Position numbers and translations under genes: made by a program
Assembly: GCA_050701115.1 (NCBI GenBank)
Contig: JBOHER010000497.1
Span: 1 to 17,205 of the forward strand
Source: JBOHER01 sp050701115
GTDB taxonomy: Bacteria; Actinomycetota; Actinomycetes; Mycobacteriales; Pseudonocardiaceae
Reading direction: 5' to 3'
DNA: 17,205 nt
Notes under the pieces: generated by a model
Seen by the model: only the letters and a program-made list of their open reading frames with translations
Database searches by the model: none
What the model was told of the DNA's origin: nothing
Shown here: piece after piece, positions 7,067 through 14,305 of the stretch
Layout of the letters: every line of letters begins with the position of its first letter
How positions within the stretch are numbered: the first letter of the stretch is position 1

Positions 7067-7426
7067 ATGAACACCCTGGACGCTCTGGACGCTCAGTCGC
7101 TGCGTTCCGACATCCCGGACTTCCGGCCGGGCGACACGTTGAAGGTTCACGTCCGCGTTATCGAGGGCAACCGGGAGCGCAACCAAATCTTCCACGGCGT
7201 GGTCATCCGTCGTCAGGGCGGTGGCGTCCGGGAGACCTTCACCGTGCGCAAGGTGTCCTTCGGGGTCGGCGTCGAGCGCACTTTCCCGGTGCACTCACCG
7301 AACATCGCCAAGGTCGAGGTCGACAAGCGCGGCGTTGTCCGCCGGGCCAAGCTGTACTACCTGCGCGATCTCCGCGGTAAGGCTGCCAAGATCAAGGAGC
7401 GCCGCCAGGCGCCCTCCGCCTCCTGA
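7067..7426 (+). CDS. rplS: 50S ribosomal protein L19
   Basis: L19 sits at the 30S-50S interface and takes part in intersubunit bridges. The 119-residue product has the full family pattern: DIPDFRPGDTLKVHVRVIEGNRERNQIFHGVVI near residues 15-45, then RETFTVRKVSFGVGVERTFPVHSPNIAKVEV and the basic end RRAKLYYLRDLRGKAAKIKE. The ATG at 7067 is preceded by GAGGACGG around 7052-7059. Longer upstream extensions of the same frame overlap trmD and are not homologous. The first lepB gene starts 30 bases after the stop. Confidence 0.97.
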   Translation: MNTLDALDAQSLRSDIPDFRPGDTLKVHVRVIEGNRERNQIFHGVVIRRQGGGVRETFTVRKVSFGVGVERTFPVHSPNIAKVEVDKRGVVRRAKLYYLRDLRGKAAKIKERRQAPSAS

Positions 7427-7444
7427 GCTGCCAGTCTGACTGAG

Positions 7445-7450
7445 TAATCT
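7445..7450 (+). promoter_or_regulatory. -10-like TAATCT before the first lepB (probable leaderless start)
   Basis: TAATCT ends six bases before the GTG start at 7457, the spacing expected if transcription begins at or beside the start codon. The same layout (TAACCT, six bases, GTG) precedes the second lepB. No -35 is evident, and no good ribosome binding site lies in the six intervening bases, which fits a leaderless mRNA. Confidence 0.45.
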
Positions 7451-7456
7451 GGCGGT

Positions 7457-8254
7457 GTGGTCGACGTCTTGCCGTCAAGTGCAGCCGAGGGCGAACCTCG
7501 ACGTCCCCACCAGCCACGGTACAACGATGAATCCGCGGGTCCCCGGCCAACCCGGGGAGCCCATCGCAGGCGCGAGGCTGCGAAGAAGCGGTCGTTCTGG
7601 AAAGAACTGCCCCTGCTCATCGTGGTAGCCGTGCTGCTGACTTTCCTGATTCAGCAGTTCGTAGCGAGGGTGTACATGATCCCTTCCGGCTCGATGCAGG
7701 CCACGCTGCACGGCTGTCCGGGGTGTACGCCGGACCGGGTGCTGGTGGACAAGGTCGTCTACCACTTCACCGAGCCCGCGCCGGGCGATGTCGTGGTGTT
7801 CCGGGGTCCTGGCCCCTGGACCGAGAACGACGCACCGCAGGCTCCTCCGGACGGCCGGGTCGTCGAGTTCTTCGGTCAACTCGGATCGGTGTTCGGGATG
7901 GCACCCGCTGATCAGCGCGATTTCGTGAAGCGGATCATCGCGGCCGGCGGCCAGACGGTGATGTGCTGCGATGAGGACAACCGGGTCGTCGTCGACGGCG
8001 AATCTTTGGACGAGCCGTATGTGTACTGGGAGCCCGGCAGTGGCACCGAGCAGCAACCCTTCGCCGAGGTGACGGTCCCCGAAGGTATGGTCTGGGTGAT
8101 GGGCGACAATCGCAACAACTCAAGCGACTCCCGGATACAGGGCGGCGGGGGAGCCCGCGGCGCGGTGCCGGTCGACAACATCGTCGGCAAGGCACGGGCG
8201 ATCGTGCTGCCGCCATCCCGGTGGGGCGGGATCAGCGATCACAATCCGCAATGA
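7457..8254 (+). CDS. lepB: Signal peptidase I (first of two)
   Basis: This is a type I signal peptidase that cleaves signal peptides from exported proteins on the outer face of the membrane. It has a basic, disordered N-terminus (1-50), one transmembrane segment (about 51-69) and the catalytic serine S79 in IPSGSM. D98-K99 lie in the strand after TPDRVLVDK, the general base is K158 in DFVKRIIA, and box E is GDNRNNSSDSR (216-226). The 265-residue length suits a Gram-positive enzyme. Right after box E it has a glycine-rich insertion (GGGGAR) that the second copy lacks. Cysteines C87, C90 (CPGC) and C170, C171 are shared with the second copy. GTG 7457 was chosen over GTG 7455 by frame. Confidence 0.95.
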   Translation: MVDVLPSSAAEGEPRRPHQPRYNDESAGPRPTRGAHRRREAAKKRSFWKELPLLIVVAVLLTFLIQQFVARVYMIPSGSMQATLHGCPGCTPDRVLVDKVVYHFTEPAPGDVVVFRGPGPWTENDAPQAPPDGRVVEFFGQLGSVFGMAPADQRDFVKRIIAAGGQTVMCCDEDNRVVVDGESLDEPYVYWEPGSGTEQQPFAEVTVPEGMVWVMGDNRNNSSDSRIQGGGGARGAVPVDNIVGKARAIVLPPSRWGGISDHNPQ

Positions 8255-8288
8255 GACAGCCGCGCAGGATGGAGCGGGCCGGTTACCG

Positions 8289-8294
8289 TAACCT
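8289..8294 (+). promoter_or_regulatory. -10-like TAACCT before the second lepB (probable leaderless start)
   Basis: TAACCT is followed by GGCGGC and then the GTG start at 8301, almost the same as the arrangement before the first lepB (TAATCT, GGCGGT, GTG). It lies in the 46-base gap between the two genes. The second gene may therefore be transcribed on its own and not only by read-through. Confidence 0.45.
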
Positions 8295-8300
8295 GGCGGC

Positions 8301-9032
8301 GTGGTCGACTCCGTGCCTGATGACGTAAGCCGAGACGCAGCCGAGGACAAGCCGGCACACAAGAAGGCCAAGCACCGCTCCTTCTGGAAAGAGCTGCCGA
8401 TCCTGATCGTGATCGCGCTGGTGCTGACGTTCCTGATTCAGCAGTTCCTCGGCCGGGTGTACATGATCCCGTCGGGCTCGATGGAAACCACATTGCACGG
8501 GTGCCCGGGGTGCACGCCGGACCGGGTGCTGGTGGACAAGGTCGTCTACCACTTCGCCGAGCCCGCGCCGGGTGATGTCGTGGTGTTCCGGGGACCGGAC
8601 ACGTGGACGGGGAACGCTCCGCCGACGGGTTCGAGCAACCCGATCGCCGGTTTCTTCCAGCAGATCGGCTCGGTGGTTGGTCTCGCCCCGCCAGACGAGC
8701 GGGACTTCGTCAAGCGGATCATCGCGGTCGGCGGCCAGACCGTGGAATGCTGCGACGAGCAGAACCGGGTACTCGTGGATGGCGAGCCGTTGGACGAGCC
8801 CTATACCTACTGGGCACCGGAGCGCGATAATGAACAGCAGGCATTCGCCGAGGTCACGATTCCCGAAGGCATGGTCTGGGTGATGGGCGACAACCGCAAC
8901 AACTCCAGCGACTCGCGGGTGCAGGGCGCGGTGCCAGTAGACAACATCGTCGGTAAGGCGCGAGTGATCGTGCTGCCGCCGTCCCGTTGGGGCGGGATCA
9001 GCGACTACAACCCGCAGCGGGAGCAGCCGTAG
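8301..9032 (+). CDS. lepB: Signal peptidase I (second of two)
   Basis: This is a 243-residue type I signal peptidase, a close paralogue of the gene before it: the stretches SFWKELP, LTFLIQQF and the segment from HGCPGC to VVYHF are nearly identical. A transmembrane segment covers about 31-50. The catalytic dyad is S60 (IPSGSM) and K138 (DFVKRIIA), and box E is GDNRNNSSDSR (196-206). It lacks the Gly-rich insertion after box E. Differences cluster in the N-terminal cytoplasmic tail and the loop around 100-130, which may affect substrate choice. Its TAG shares one base with the GTG of rnhB, so those two are probably translationally coupled. Confidence 0.95.
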   Translation: MVDSVPDDVSRDAAEDKPAHKKAKHRSFWKELPILIVIALVLTFLIQQFLGRVYMIPSGSMETTLHGCPGCTPDRVLVDKVVYHFAEPAPGDVVVFRGPDTWTGNAPPTGSSNPIAGFFQQIGSVVGLAPPDERDFVKRIIAVGGQTVECCDEQNRVLVDGEPLDEPYTYWAPERDNEQQAFAEVTIPEGMVWVMGDNRNNSSDSRVQGAVPVDNIVGKARVIVLPPSRWGGISDYNPQREQP

Positions 9033-9934
9033 TGTCCTCGCTGGTGATGCCGCGCTCATCCGCGCTGGGCGCACTGGAACCGAGGCCGCCACGCGTGCCG
9101 ATCCGCCGGGACACCGGTTCGTGGGGCCTGCAGGCCGCCTTGGATCGCCGCGGGCTGGGGCCGGTCGCGGGTGTTGACGAGGCGGGGCGTGGTGCCTGTG
9201 CCGGCCCGCTGGTGGTCGCCGCCTGCGTGCTACGGCCGGGTGATGCCGCGCGGCTGCCCGAGTTGACCGACTCGAAGTTGCTCACCCCTGCCGCGCGGGA
9301 GCGGGTGTATGACCGGGTCGTCGCCCGCGCCCAGGCGTATTCGGTGGTGGTGATCCCGACCGAGGAGGTGGACGCCGATGGCGTGCACCACGCGAACGTG
9401 GCAGGCATGCGGCGCGCCATCGCGATGCTGGACCCGCACCCGGGTTACGTGCTGACCGATGGCTTCCCGGTGCCCGGCTTGACCGCACCGAGCGTGCCGA
9501 TCATCAAGGGCGACCAGGCGGCCGCGTGTGTTGCCGCTGCCTCCGTGCTGGCGAAGGTCACCAGGGACCGGATCATGACCGATCTGCACAGCGAGTACCC
9601 GCGGTACGGGTTCGACGTGCACAAGGGCTACATCACCACGGAGCACGGTGCGGCCTTGTCGGCGCACGGTCCGAGCGTGGTGCACCGGTGGTCTTTCGCC
9701 AACGTCGCGGTCGCCGCGCTGGCCCATGGCCGCAGACCGCCACGGCGGGTGCTGCGCAGTGTGGCCGCGGTGCGCGCGACAGCGACGGAGGTGCCGGATG
9801 AGCTTCTCGAGTCTCTTCGTGCCTGCGCCGACGCCGTGCGCCAGAATGGAATGTCCGCAACCGCGGGCCTCGAGGCATCTGGCACCGAAGTCCGACTGAC
9901 CAGCGGGAACGTAGGAGGGACACCAACCCGATGA
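9032..9934 (+). CDS. rnhB: Ribonuclease HII
   Basis: RNase HII nicks DNA 5' of single embedded ribonucleotides and degrades RNA-DNA hybrids. The four acidic metal ligands are present, numbered from GTG 9032: D49 and E50 in GVDEAGRG, D143 in LTDGF and D161 in IKGD. Other conserved segments are LTDSKLL, SVLAKVTRDRIM, the YGFDVHKGY region and TTEH. GTG 9032 overlaps the lepB stop (TAGTG) and has CGGGAG (9018-9023) eight bases upstream; ATG 9047 is a possible shorter start without such a site. The 300-residue protein has a C-terminal extension of about 55 residues of low conservation. It overlaps the DUF2469 gene as ATGA. Confidence 0.95.
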   Translation: MSSLVMPRSSALGALEPRPPRVPIRRDTGSWGLQAALDRRGLGPVAGVDEAGRGACAGPLVVAACVLRPGDAARLPELTDSKLLTPAARERVYDRVVARAQAYSVVVIPTEEVDADGVHHANVAGMRRAIAMLDPHPGYVLTDGFPVPGLTAPSVPIIKGDQAAACVAAASVLAKVTRDRIMTDLHSEYPRYGFDVHKGYITTEHGAALSAHGPSVVHRWSFANVAVAALAHGRRPPRRVLRSVAAVRATATEVPDELLESLRACADAVRQNGMSATAGLEASGTEVRLTSGNVGGTPTR

Positions 9935-10254
9935 GCGCCGAGGATCTCGAAAAGTACGAGACGGAGATGGAGCTCTCCCTCTATCGGGAGTACCGCGACA
10001 TCGTCGGCCAGTTCGCTTTCGTGGTCGAGACCGAACGGCGTTTCTATCTTGCGAACGCGGTGGACGTCGGGGTCCGCGACTCGGGCGGCGAGGTGTACTT
10101 CGAGGTGCGGATGTCCGACGCCTGGGTCTGGGACATGTACCGCCCTGCTCGGTTCGTCAAGAACGTCCGGGTGATCACCTTCAAGGACGTCAACGTCGAG
10201 GAACTGGACAAGCCCGACCTGCGTTTGCCCGAGGACGGTCCGTTCGGCGGCTGA
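9931..10254 (+). CDS. DUF2469 family protein
   Basis: This is a small acidic protein of 107 residues, recognised as the actinobacterial DUF2469 family that lies directly after rnhB (as in mycobacteria). Features seen are MSAEDLEKYETEMELSLYREYRD, the FVVETERRFYLAN segment and MSDAWVWDMYRPARFVKNVRV. It has no signal peptide or membrane segment. Its function is unknown; the fixed linkage to rnhB suggests an RNase HII-related or nucleic-acid role, but nothing in the sequence proves it. A strong AGGAGG (9913-9918) precedes the ATG by 12 bases, and its start overlaps the rnhB stop. Confidence 0.92.
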   Translation: MSAEDLEKYETEMELSLYREYRDIVGQFAFVVETERRFYLANAVDVGVRDSGGEVYFEVRMSDAWVWDMYRPARFVKNVRVITFKDVNVEELDKPDLRLPEDGPFGG

Positions 10255-10341
10255 GCGGACCGGTGCCCGGACCGCATGCGTTGCGGGTGTGGCGAGCTGC
10301 TCACGGTCACCTCCTAGTTCTGACCGGGAGGCGGTCCGCTC
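10253..10341. terminator. Convergent region with inverted repeats, possible bidirectional terminator
   Basis: Between the DUF2469 stop and the reverse-strand DUF4166 stop, GAGCGGACCG (10253-10262) and its exact complement (10332-10341) face each other across 69 bases. A tighter stem also forms at 10255-10275: GCGG and CCGG pair with CCGG and CCGC around TGC, with one A-A mismatch. There is no T-run. The convergent position makes a terminator role likely. Confidence 0.4.
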
Positions 10342-10349
10342 CGATCGGC

Positions 10350-10979
10350 TCAGTCGGCGTCCACGAAGCGGCAGGTGAACGTGCCCTGGTAGCCGAGGAT
10401 GGTGCCGAGCCGGGGATGGGTTATGCGCACGTCGATGCGGAAGCGCCCGCTGCTGTCCTCGTACCAGTCGTGGATTTCCGTCTCCGCACTGAGAAACCGG
10501 GGGAGGGGCAAGTAGCGTGAGCCAAGGCGAATCCGCTGGCGACCGCCTCGGATGACCAGCCCGCCGCGCGCATCCACGCTGAGCCGCCACTCCGCGGTGA
10601 TCAGTCGGTGCGCGCCGAGAATGTCGATCAGCTGGTTGGTGGCCGGATCGAGGATCGTGACCGTGTCGAATCGTCGATTCCGCCGGGGCATCTCGAAGGT
10701 GCGCGAGTAGGTCAATCCGTCCCTGCCGGCTGCGTCCCGGATGGGCCGGTTCTCCATGGTGAACGGTACATCGGTGCCGGTCTCGGGCAGCAGCAGTCGT
10801 TCCGCGGCGGCCAGGTGCAGCAGGGGCTTGAGCAGGGGTGTGCCGTGCCAGATCCGCGACATGATCCCGGTCGCCACGCAGGTCGCACCCCGATCGAGCC
10901 CGGTGGACAGGCGGGCGCGCATCTTCGGATGTAGTCGCTCGAAGTCGCTGCCCATCGCCCGCTGGAAGATCGACGCCAT
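10350..10979 (-). CDS. DUF4166 domain-containing protein
   Basis: This 209-residue soluble protein matches the DUF4166 pattern as I recall it: an opening of the type IFQRAMGSDFERLHPKMRARL, a central VPFTMENRPIRDAAGRDGLTYSR-like part cut here by FEMPRRNRRF, and a closing THPRLGTILGYQGTF. It has no signal peptide and no obvious catalytic motif, so the function is unknown. It is a reverse-strand gene placed between two conserved forward blocks. I chose the ATG at 10979; in-frame upstream extension enters the DnaA-box region and loses similarity. GAAGG lies only one base before the ATG, too close for a normal ribosome binding site, so a leaderless or short-leader start is possible. Confidence 0.8.
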   Translation of the reverse strand: MASIFQRAMGSDFERLHPKMRARLSTGLDRGATCVATGIMSRIWHGTPLLKPLLHLAAAERLLLPETGTDVPFTMENRPIRDAAGRDGLTYSRTFEMPRRNRRFDTVTILDPATNQLIDILGAHRLITAEWRLSVDARGGLVIRGGRQRIRLGSRYLPLPRFLSAETEIHDWYEDSSGRFRIDVRITHPRLGTILGYQGTFTCRFVDAD

Positions 10980-10987
10980 ACCTTCAG

Positions 10988-11062
10988 TTATCCCCGGGTT
11001 TCGGGTGATCCACAAATGGCCGGTTCGGTGACACCTTGTCCACAGACACCCAGTTATCCACA
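10988..11062 (+). promoter_or_regulatory. Cluster of DnaA-box-like sequences
   Basis: Four same-direction nonamers lie in the divergent gap between the DUF4166 gene and yraN: TTATCCCCG (10988, two mismatches to TTATCCACA), TGATCCACA (11006, one), TTGTCCACA (11036, the high-GC actinobacterial consensus) and TTATCCACA (11054, the classic consensus). Their starts are 18, 30 and 18 bases apart. No dnaA or dnaN is nearby, so this is not an obvious oriC. It could titrate DnaA or let DnaA regulate the flanking genes. Confidence 0.5.
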
Positions 11063-11150
11063 ACAGGCCTCTACTGCCCTGGTGCGCTCGGCCCCGCGAC
11101 CGGCATCGTCGGTGCGAACACGGTGAGAGCCGGGACGGGAGGGGTCGGCA

Positions 11151-11534
11151 GTGACAGCGGAACAGCACGTTGCGCTCGAGGCGCGCCACTTGGCGCTCGG
11201 CCGCAAAGGGGAGGACTTGGCGCACCGCTTTCTGGAGAGCAGGGGCTTGACCGTGCTGGCCAGGAACTGGCGGTGCCGGGAGGGCGAGGTCGACATTGTG
11301 GCCACCGACGGCGAACGGCTGGTGGTGTGCGAGGTCAAGACCCGTTCCGGGGTCGGCTATGGGGCTCCTGCCGAATCGGTCACTCATGTCAAGGCGGCGC
11401 GGATTCGCCGGATCGCACATCAGTGGCTGTGCACGTTCAAGGTGGGTTTCAGCTCTATCCGGTTCGACGTGGTGTCCATCGTGTGGCCGCCGGGTGAGAA
11501 TCCGCAGCTGCGGCATTTCCCGGGAGCGTTCTAG
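11151..11534 (+). CDS. yraN: UPF0102 family protein YraN (endonuclease-like fold)
   Basis: This 127-residue protein belongs to the UPF0102/YraN family, which has a restriction-endonuclease-like fold. The predicted active-site pattern is visible: E21 (GRKGED), D48 (EGEVDIVA) and E61-x-K63 (VCEVKTR), followed by PAESVTHVKAARIRRIA. Its cellular role is not settled; it is typically found beside comM and dprA or rnhB, which suggests DNA processing. The GTG at 11151 is supported by GGGAGGGG (11137-11144) about six bases upstream; an upstream frame extension is not homologous. Its TAG directly abuts the ATG of comM. Confidence 0.92.
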   Translation: MTAEQHVALEARHLALGRKGEDLAHRFLESRGLTVLARNWRCREGEVDIVATDGERLVVCEVKTRSGVGYGAPAESVTHVKAARIRRIAHQWLCTFKVGFSSIRFDVVSIVWPPGENPQLRHFPGAF

Positions 11535-13043
11535 ATGCCCATCGCACGGGCGTGGTCGATCGCGCTGCTCGGCGTGCAGGGACGCTTGGTGGAGATCGAG
11601 GCAGACATCGGCGCCGGGCTGCCCGGAACCAAACTGGTCGGCTTACCCGACCCTGGGCTGCGCGAGGCCAAGGACAGGGTTCGGTCAGCGGTGCGGAATA
11701 CCCGGCAACCGTGGCCGGAACGGCACGTCACATTGGGCCTCTCGCCCGCAAACCTGCCCAAGATCGGTTCTGGGTATGACCTCGCGATCGCCGTCACGGT
11801 GCTGGCCGCCGACGGCAAGGTGCCTGCGACGAAGCTGGTCGGCGCGGTGCTGCTCGGTGAACTGGCCTTGGACGGCCGAATCCGGCCGGTGCGCGGAGTG
11901 CTGCCGAGTCTGCTCGCCGCCAGGTCGATGGGGATGAAGTGTGCTGTGGTGCCCGAGGATTCGCTGCCGGAGGGATCACTCGTGGACGGTATCGACGTGT
12001 GGGGAGCGGGCCACCTCGCCGACGTGCTGGCCTGGCTTCGGGACGAGGATTCCCTGCTTGTCCCGCCGGAGAACCTGACATCGGCCGATGTCGCGGTACC
12101 GGACCTGGCCGATGTGGCCGGGCAACCCGAGGCGCGCTGGGCCGTGGAGGTCGCCGCCGCAGGCGGGCACCATCTGCTGCTCATCGGCCCGCCGGGGGTG
12201 GGCAAGACGATGCTCGCACGCCGACTGCCGGGCCTGCTGCCGCCGTTGTCCGACGACGAGGCGCTCGAGGTCACCGCCGTGCACTCGGTGGACGGATCGC
12301 TGGCTCCGGGGGCACCGCTGGTGCGGGTGCCGCCGTTGGTCGCACCGCACCATTCGATCTCGGTTCCCGCCCTGATCGGCGGGGGTAGTGGGTTGGCTGA
12401 TCCTGGTGCGATCAGCAAAGCCCACCGAGGTGTCCTGCTGCTTGACGAAGCCTGTGAGTTCGGCAGCCAGCGGCTGGAGTCGCTGCGCACCGCGCTCGAG
12501 GAGGGCGAAGTTCGGCTTGCCCGGGCGCGCGGTGTGGTCACCTACCCGGCCAGGTTCCAACTCGTGCTGGCCACCAACCCCTGCCCGTGCGCACCTGCTC
12601 GGGAGGCTGAGTGCATCTGCTCTCCCACGGCGCGGCGGCGCTACCTCGGCAAGTTGTCAGGGCCGTTGCTGGATCGGGTGGACATCCGGGTGCGGATGCG
12701 GCCGATCACCGCGATGGACACCCATCAGCGTCCCGCCGAGTCCACCGGGGTGGTACGCGAGCGTGTGTTCGAGGCACGGCAACGAGCCACGTACAGATGG
12801 GCCGAGCAGGGTTGGCGCACCAATGCCGAGGTACCGGGACCGGTGCTGCGTAGGGAGTTCGCGCTACCCGTCGCCGCGACCGTGCTGCTCGACCGGGGTC
12901 TCGAACGTGGAGTGATCACCGCGCGTGGTGCCGATCGGTGCCTGCGGGTGGCCTGGACCTTGGCCGACTTGGCGCGGATCGACCGTCCAGGGGCGGACCA
13001 GGTCGCGGCGGCCCTTGAGTTCCGGGATCGGAGATCGGCATGA
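11535..13043 (+). CDS. comM: YifB/ComM family Mg-chelatase-like AAA+ ATPase
   Basis: ComM-type proteins are hexameric helicases that promote branch migration when incoming DNA recombines with the chromosome. An N-terminal Lon-protease-like domain (about 1-170, with LPGTKLVGLPD at 29-39 and LSPANLPKIGSGYDL) precedes the AAA+ core: Walker A GPPGVGKT (218-225), Walker B LLLDEA (301-306), sensor TNPC and a four-cysteine cluster (C350, C352, C360, C362) that probably binds zinc. LLDRVDIRV follows, and a C-terminal Mg-chelatase domain ends at 502. The full length argues for a working gene. The ATG abuts the yraN stop with GGGAG eight bases before it, and its stop overlaps dprA as ATGA. Confidence 0.95.
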   Translation: MPIARAWSIALLGVQGRLVEIEADIGAGLPGTKLVGLPDPGLREAKDRVRSAVRNTRQPWPERHVTLGLSPANLPKIGSGYDLAIAVTVLAADGKVPATKLVGAVLLGELALDGRIRPVRGVLPSLLAARSMGMKCAVVPEDSLPEGSLVDGIDVWGAGHLADVLAWLRDEDSLLVPPENLTSADVAVPDLADVAGQPEARWAVEVAAAGGHHLLLIGPPGVGKTMLARRLPGLLPPLSDDEALEVTAVHSVDGSLAPGAPLVRVPPLVAPHHSISVPALIGGGSGLADPGAISKAHRGVLLLDEACEFGSQRLESLRTALEEGEVRLARARGVVTYPARFQLVLATNPCPCAPAREAECICSPTARRRYLGKLSGPLLDRVDIRVRMRPITAMDTHQRPAESTGVVRERVFEARQRATYRWAEQGWRTNAEVPGPVLRREFALPVAATVLLDRGLERGVITARGADRCLRVAWTLADLARIDRPGADQVAAALEFRDRRSA

Positions 13044-14179
13044 GTGGGGATGACCTCGAGTTGAGATTGGCCGGCGCTTATCTGCTGGCCGTGGCTGAGC
13101 CACCTGCGCAGGCCTTGTCCGGGTTCGTCGCCGAGCACGGGCCGATCCGTGCGGCACAACGCGTTCGTGACGGCGCGGTTCCCGACGCGGTCGCAGAGGA
13201 GACGGAAGCGAGGCGGGACACGGTGGATACCCGGACGCAATGGGAGCAGGCGTCGGCGTTCGGCGCTCGGCTGATCACCCCCGATGACGACGAATGGCCA
13301 CAGTGGCCGCTGCTGTCACTGGCCGTCGCGGCGCGGCGGAACGTGGCGGGCATGACCGGGCCGTTCGCGCTCTGGGCGCGCGGCGCCGGACGCCTGGATA
13401 CCGCCCTCGAACGGGCGGTCACCATCGTGGGGTCACGAGCGGCTACCGGATACGGCGAACACACCGCGGCCGACTGGGCCTATTCGTTGGCCGGCCAGCA
13501 GGTCACGGTCGTCTCGGGTGCCGCATATGGGATCGACGCGTCAGCGCACCGGGGCACGCTTGCCGCGGAAGGGGTGACCATCGCCGTGCTCGGCTGCGGT
13601 CTCGATGCCGGCTATCCGGCAGGGCACGATTCGTTGCTGCGCCGGATCGCCGACCGCGGGCTCGTGCTGAGTGAGTACCCGATGGGCACGCCCCCGGCCA
13701 GGCATCGGTTCCTGGTGCGCAATCGGCTCCTTGCCGCACTGAGCGCAGGCACAGTGGTGGTTGAGGCCGCCCCGCGCAGCGGAGCCCGCAACACCGCGAA
13801 GATCGCTCGCGAACTGGGGAAATCCGTCATGGCTGTGCCCGGTCCGGTGACCTCGCGCAACTCCGCGGGGTGCCACGAGATGGTCCGCAGGGAGCAAGCA
13901 ACCTTGGTCACCTCGGCCGGTGAGGTGCTGGAGGCCATCGGTCAGCTCGGTGTCGATCTCGCGCGGGAGCACGAGCGGCCCGCCCGAGCCACGGACGCCC
14001 TGACCGGATATGCCCTGCGAGTGCACGAGGCGCTGCAGGCGCGCACGGGCAAGTCGGTCGAGCAACTCGCCGCGGATTCGGGAGTCCCCGCGCACAAGGT
14101 TCGCGCGGTGCTGCCCGCGCTCGAGCTGGAGGGATTCACGCAGCGCTGCGAGTCCGGGTGGCGGCGGATCAAGCGCTGA
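13040..14179 (+). CDS. dprA: DNA-processing protein DprA
   Basis: DprA binds incoming single-stranded DNA and loads RecA onto it. The Rossmann-like core has VTIVGSRAATGYGEH (GSRAAT 131-136), VVSGAAYGIDASAHRGTL (SGAAYGID 159-166), VLGCGLDAGYP (183-193), HRFLVRNRLLAALS (222-235) and SGARNTAKIARELGK. A C-terminal winged-helix-like domain covers about 320-379. The 379-residue length is normal for actinobacterial members. The ATG overlaps the comM stop and has CGGAG six bases upstream, so yraN, comM and dprA form one unit. This organism type is not classically competent, so the genes may serve general recombination. Confidence 0.95.
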   Translation: MSGDDLELRLAGAYLLAVAEPPAQALSGFVAEHGPIRAAQRVRDGAVPDAVAEETEARRDTVDTRTQWEQASAFGARLITPDDDEWPQWPLLSLAVAARRNVAGMTGPFALWARGAGRLDTALERAVTIVGSRAATGYGEHTAADWAYSLAGQQVTVVSGAAYGIDASAHRGTLAAEGVTIAVLGCGLDAGYPAGHDSLLRRIADRGLVLSEYPMGTPPARHRFLVRNRLLAALSAGTVVVEAAPRSGARNTAKIARELGKSVMAVPGPVTSRNSAGCHEMVRREQATLVTSAGEVLEAIGQLGVDLAREHERPARATDALTGYALRVHEALQARTGKSVEQLAADSGVPAHKVRAVLPALELEGFTQRCESGWRRIKR

Positions 14180-14305
14180 TTTCTCGCCGCGTCGGCTGTC
14201 GTCGCCGTGGCATGGGCCGGTTTCCCGCGCCGCCTGCCAAGCACCATGGCGACACGATGCTGTGATGCTTGACGGACGCCCTGCGCTCGCGGAACGTCCT
14301 TAGCT

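Noticed and set aside
8283..9092. 269-residue frame antisense to the second lepB
   Set aside because: Shadow of a well-supported gene; the similar antisense frame under the first lepB simply reflects their homology.
10988..11062. Chromosomal replication origin
   Set aside because: No dnaA, dnaN or AT-rich unwinding region nearby, and only two perfect boxes; better explained as a secondary DnaA site.
14269..14305. TTGACG as a -35 element for xerC
   Set aside because: No acceptable -10 at 16-19 bases; the nearest TA-containing hexamer is about 25 bases away.
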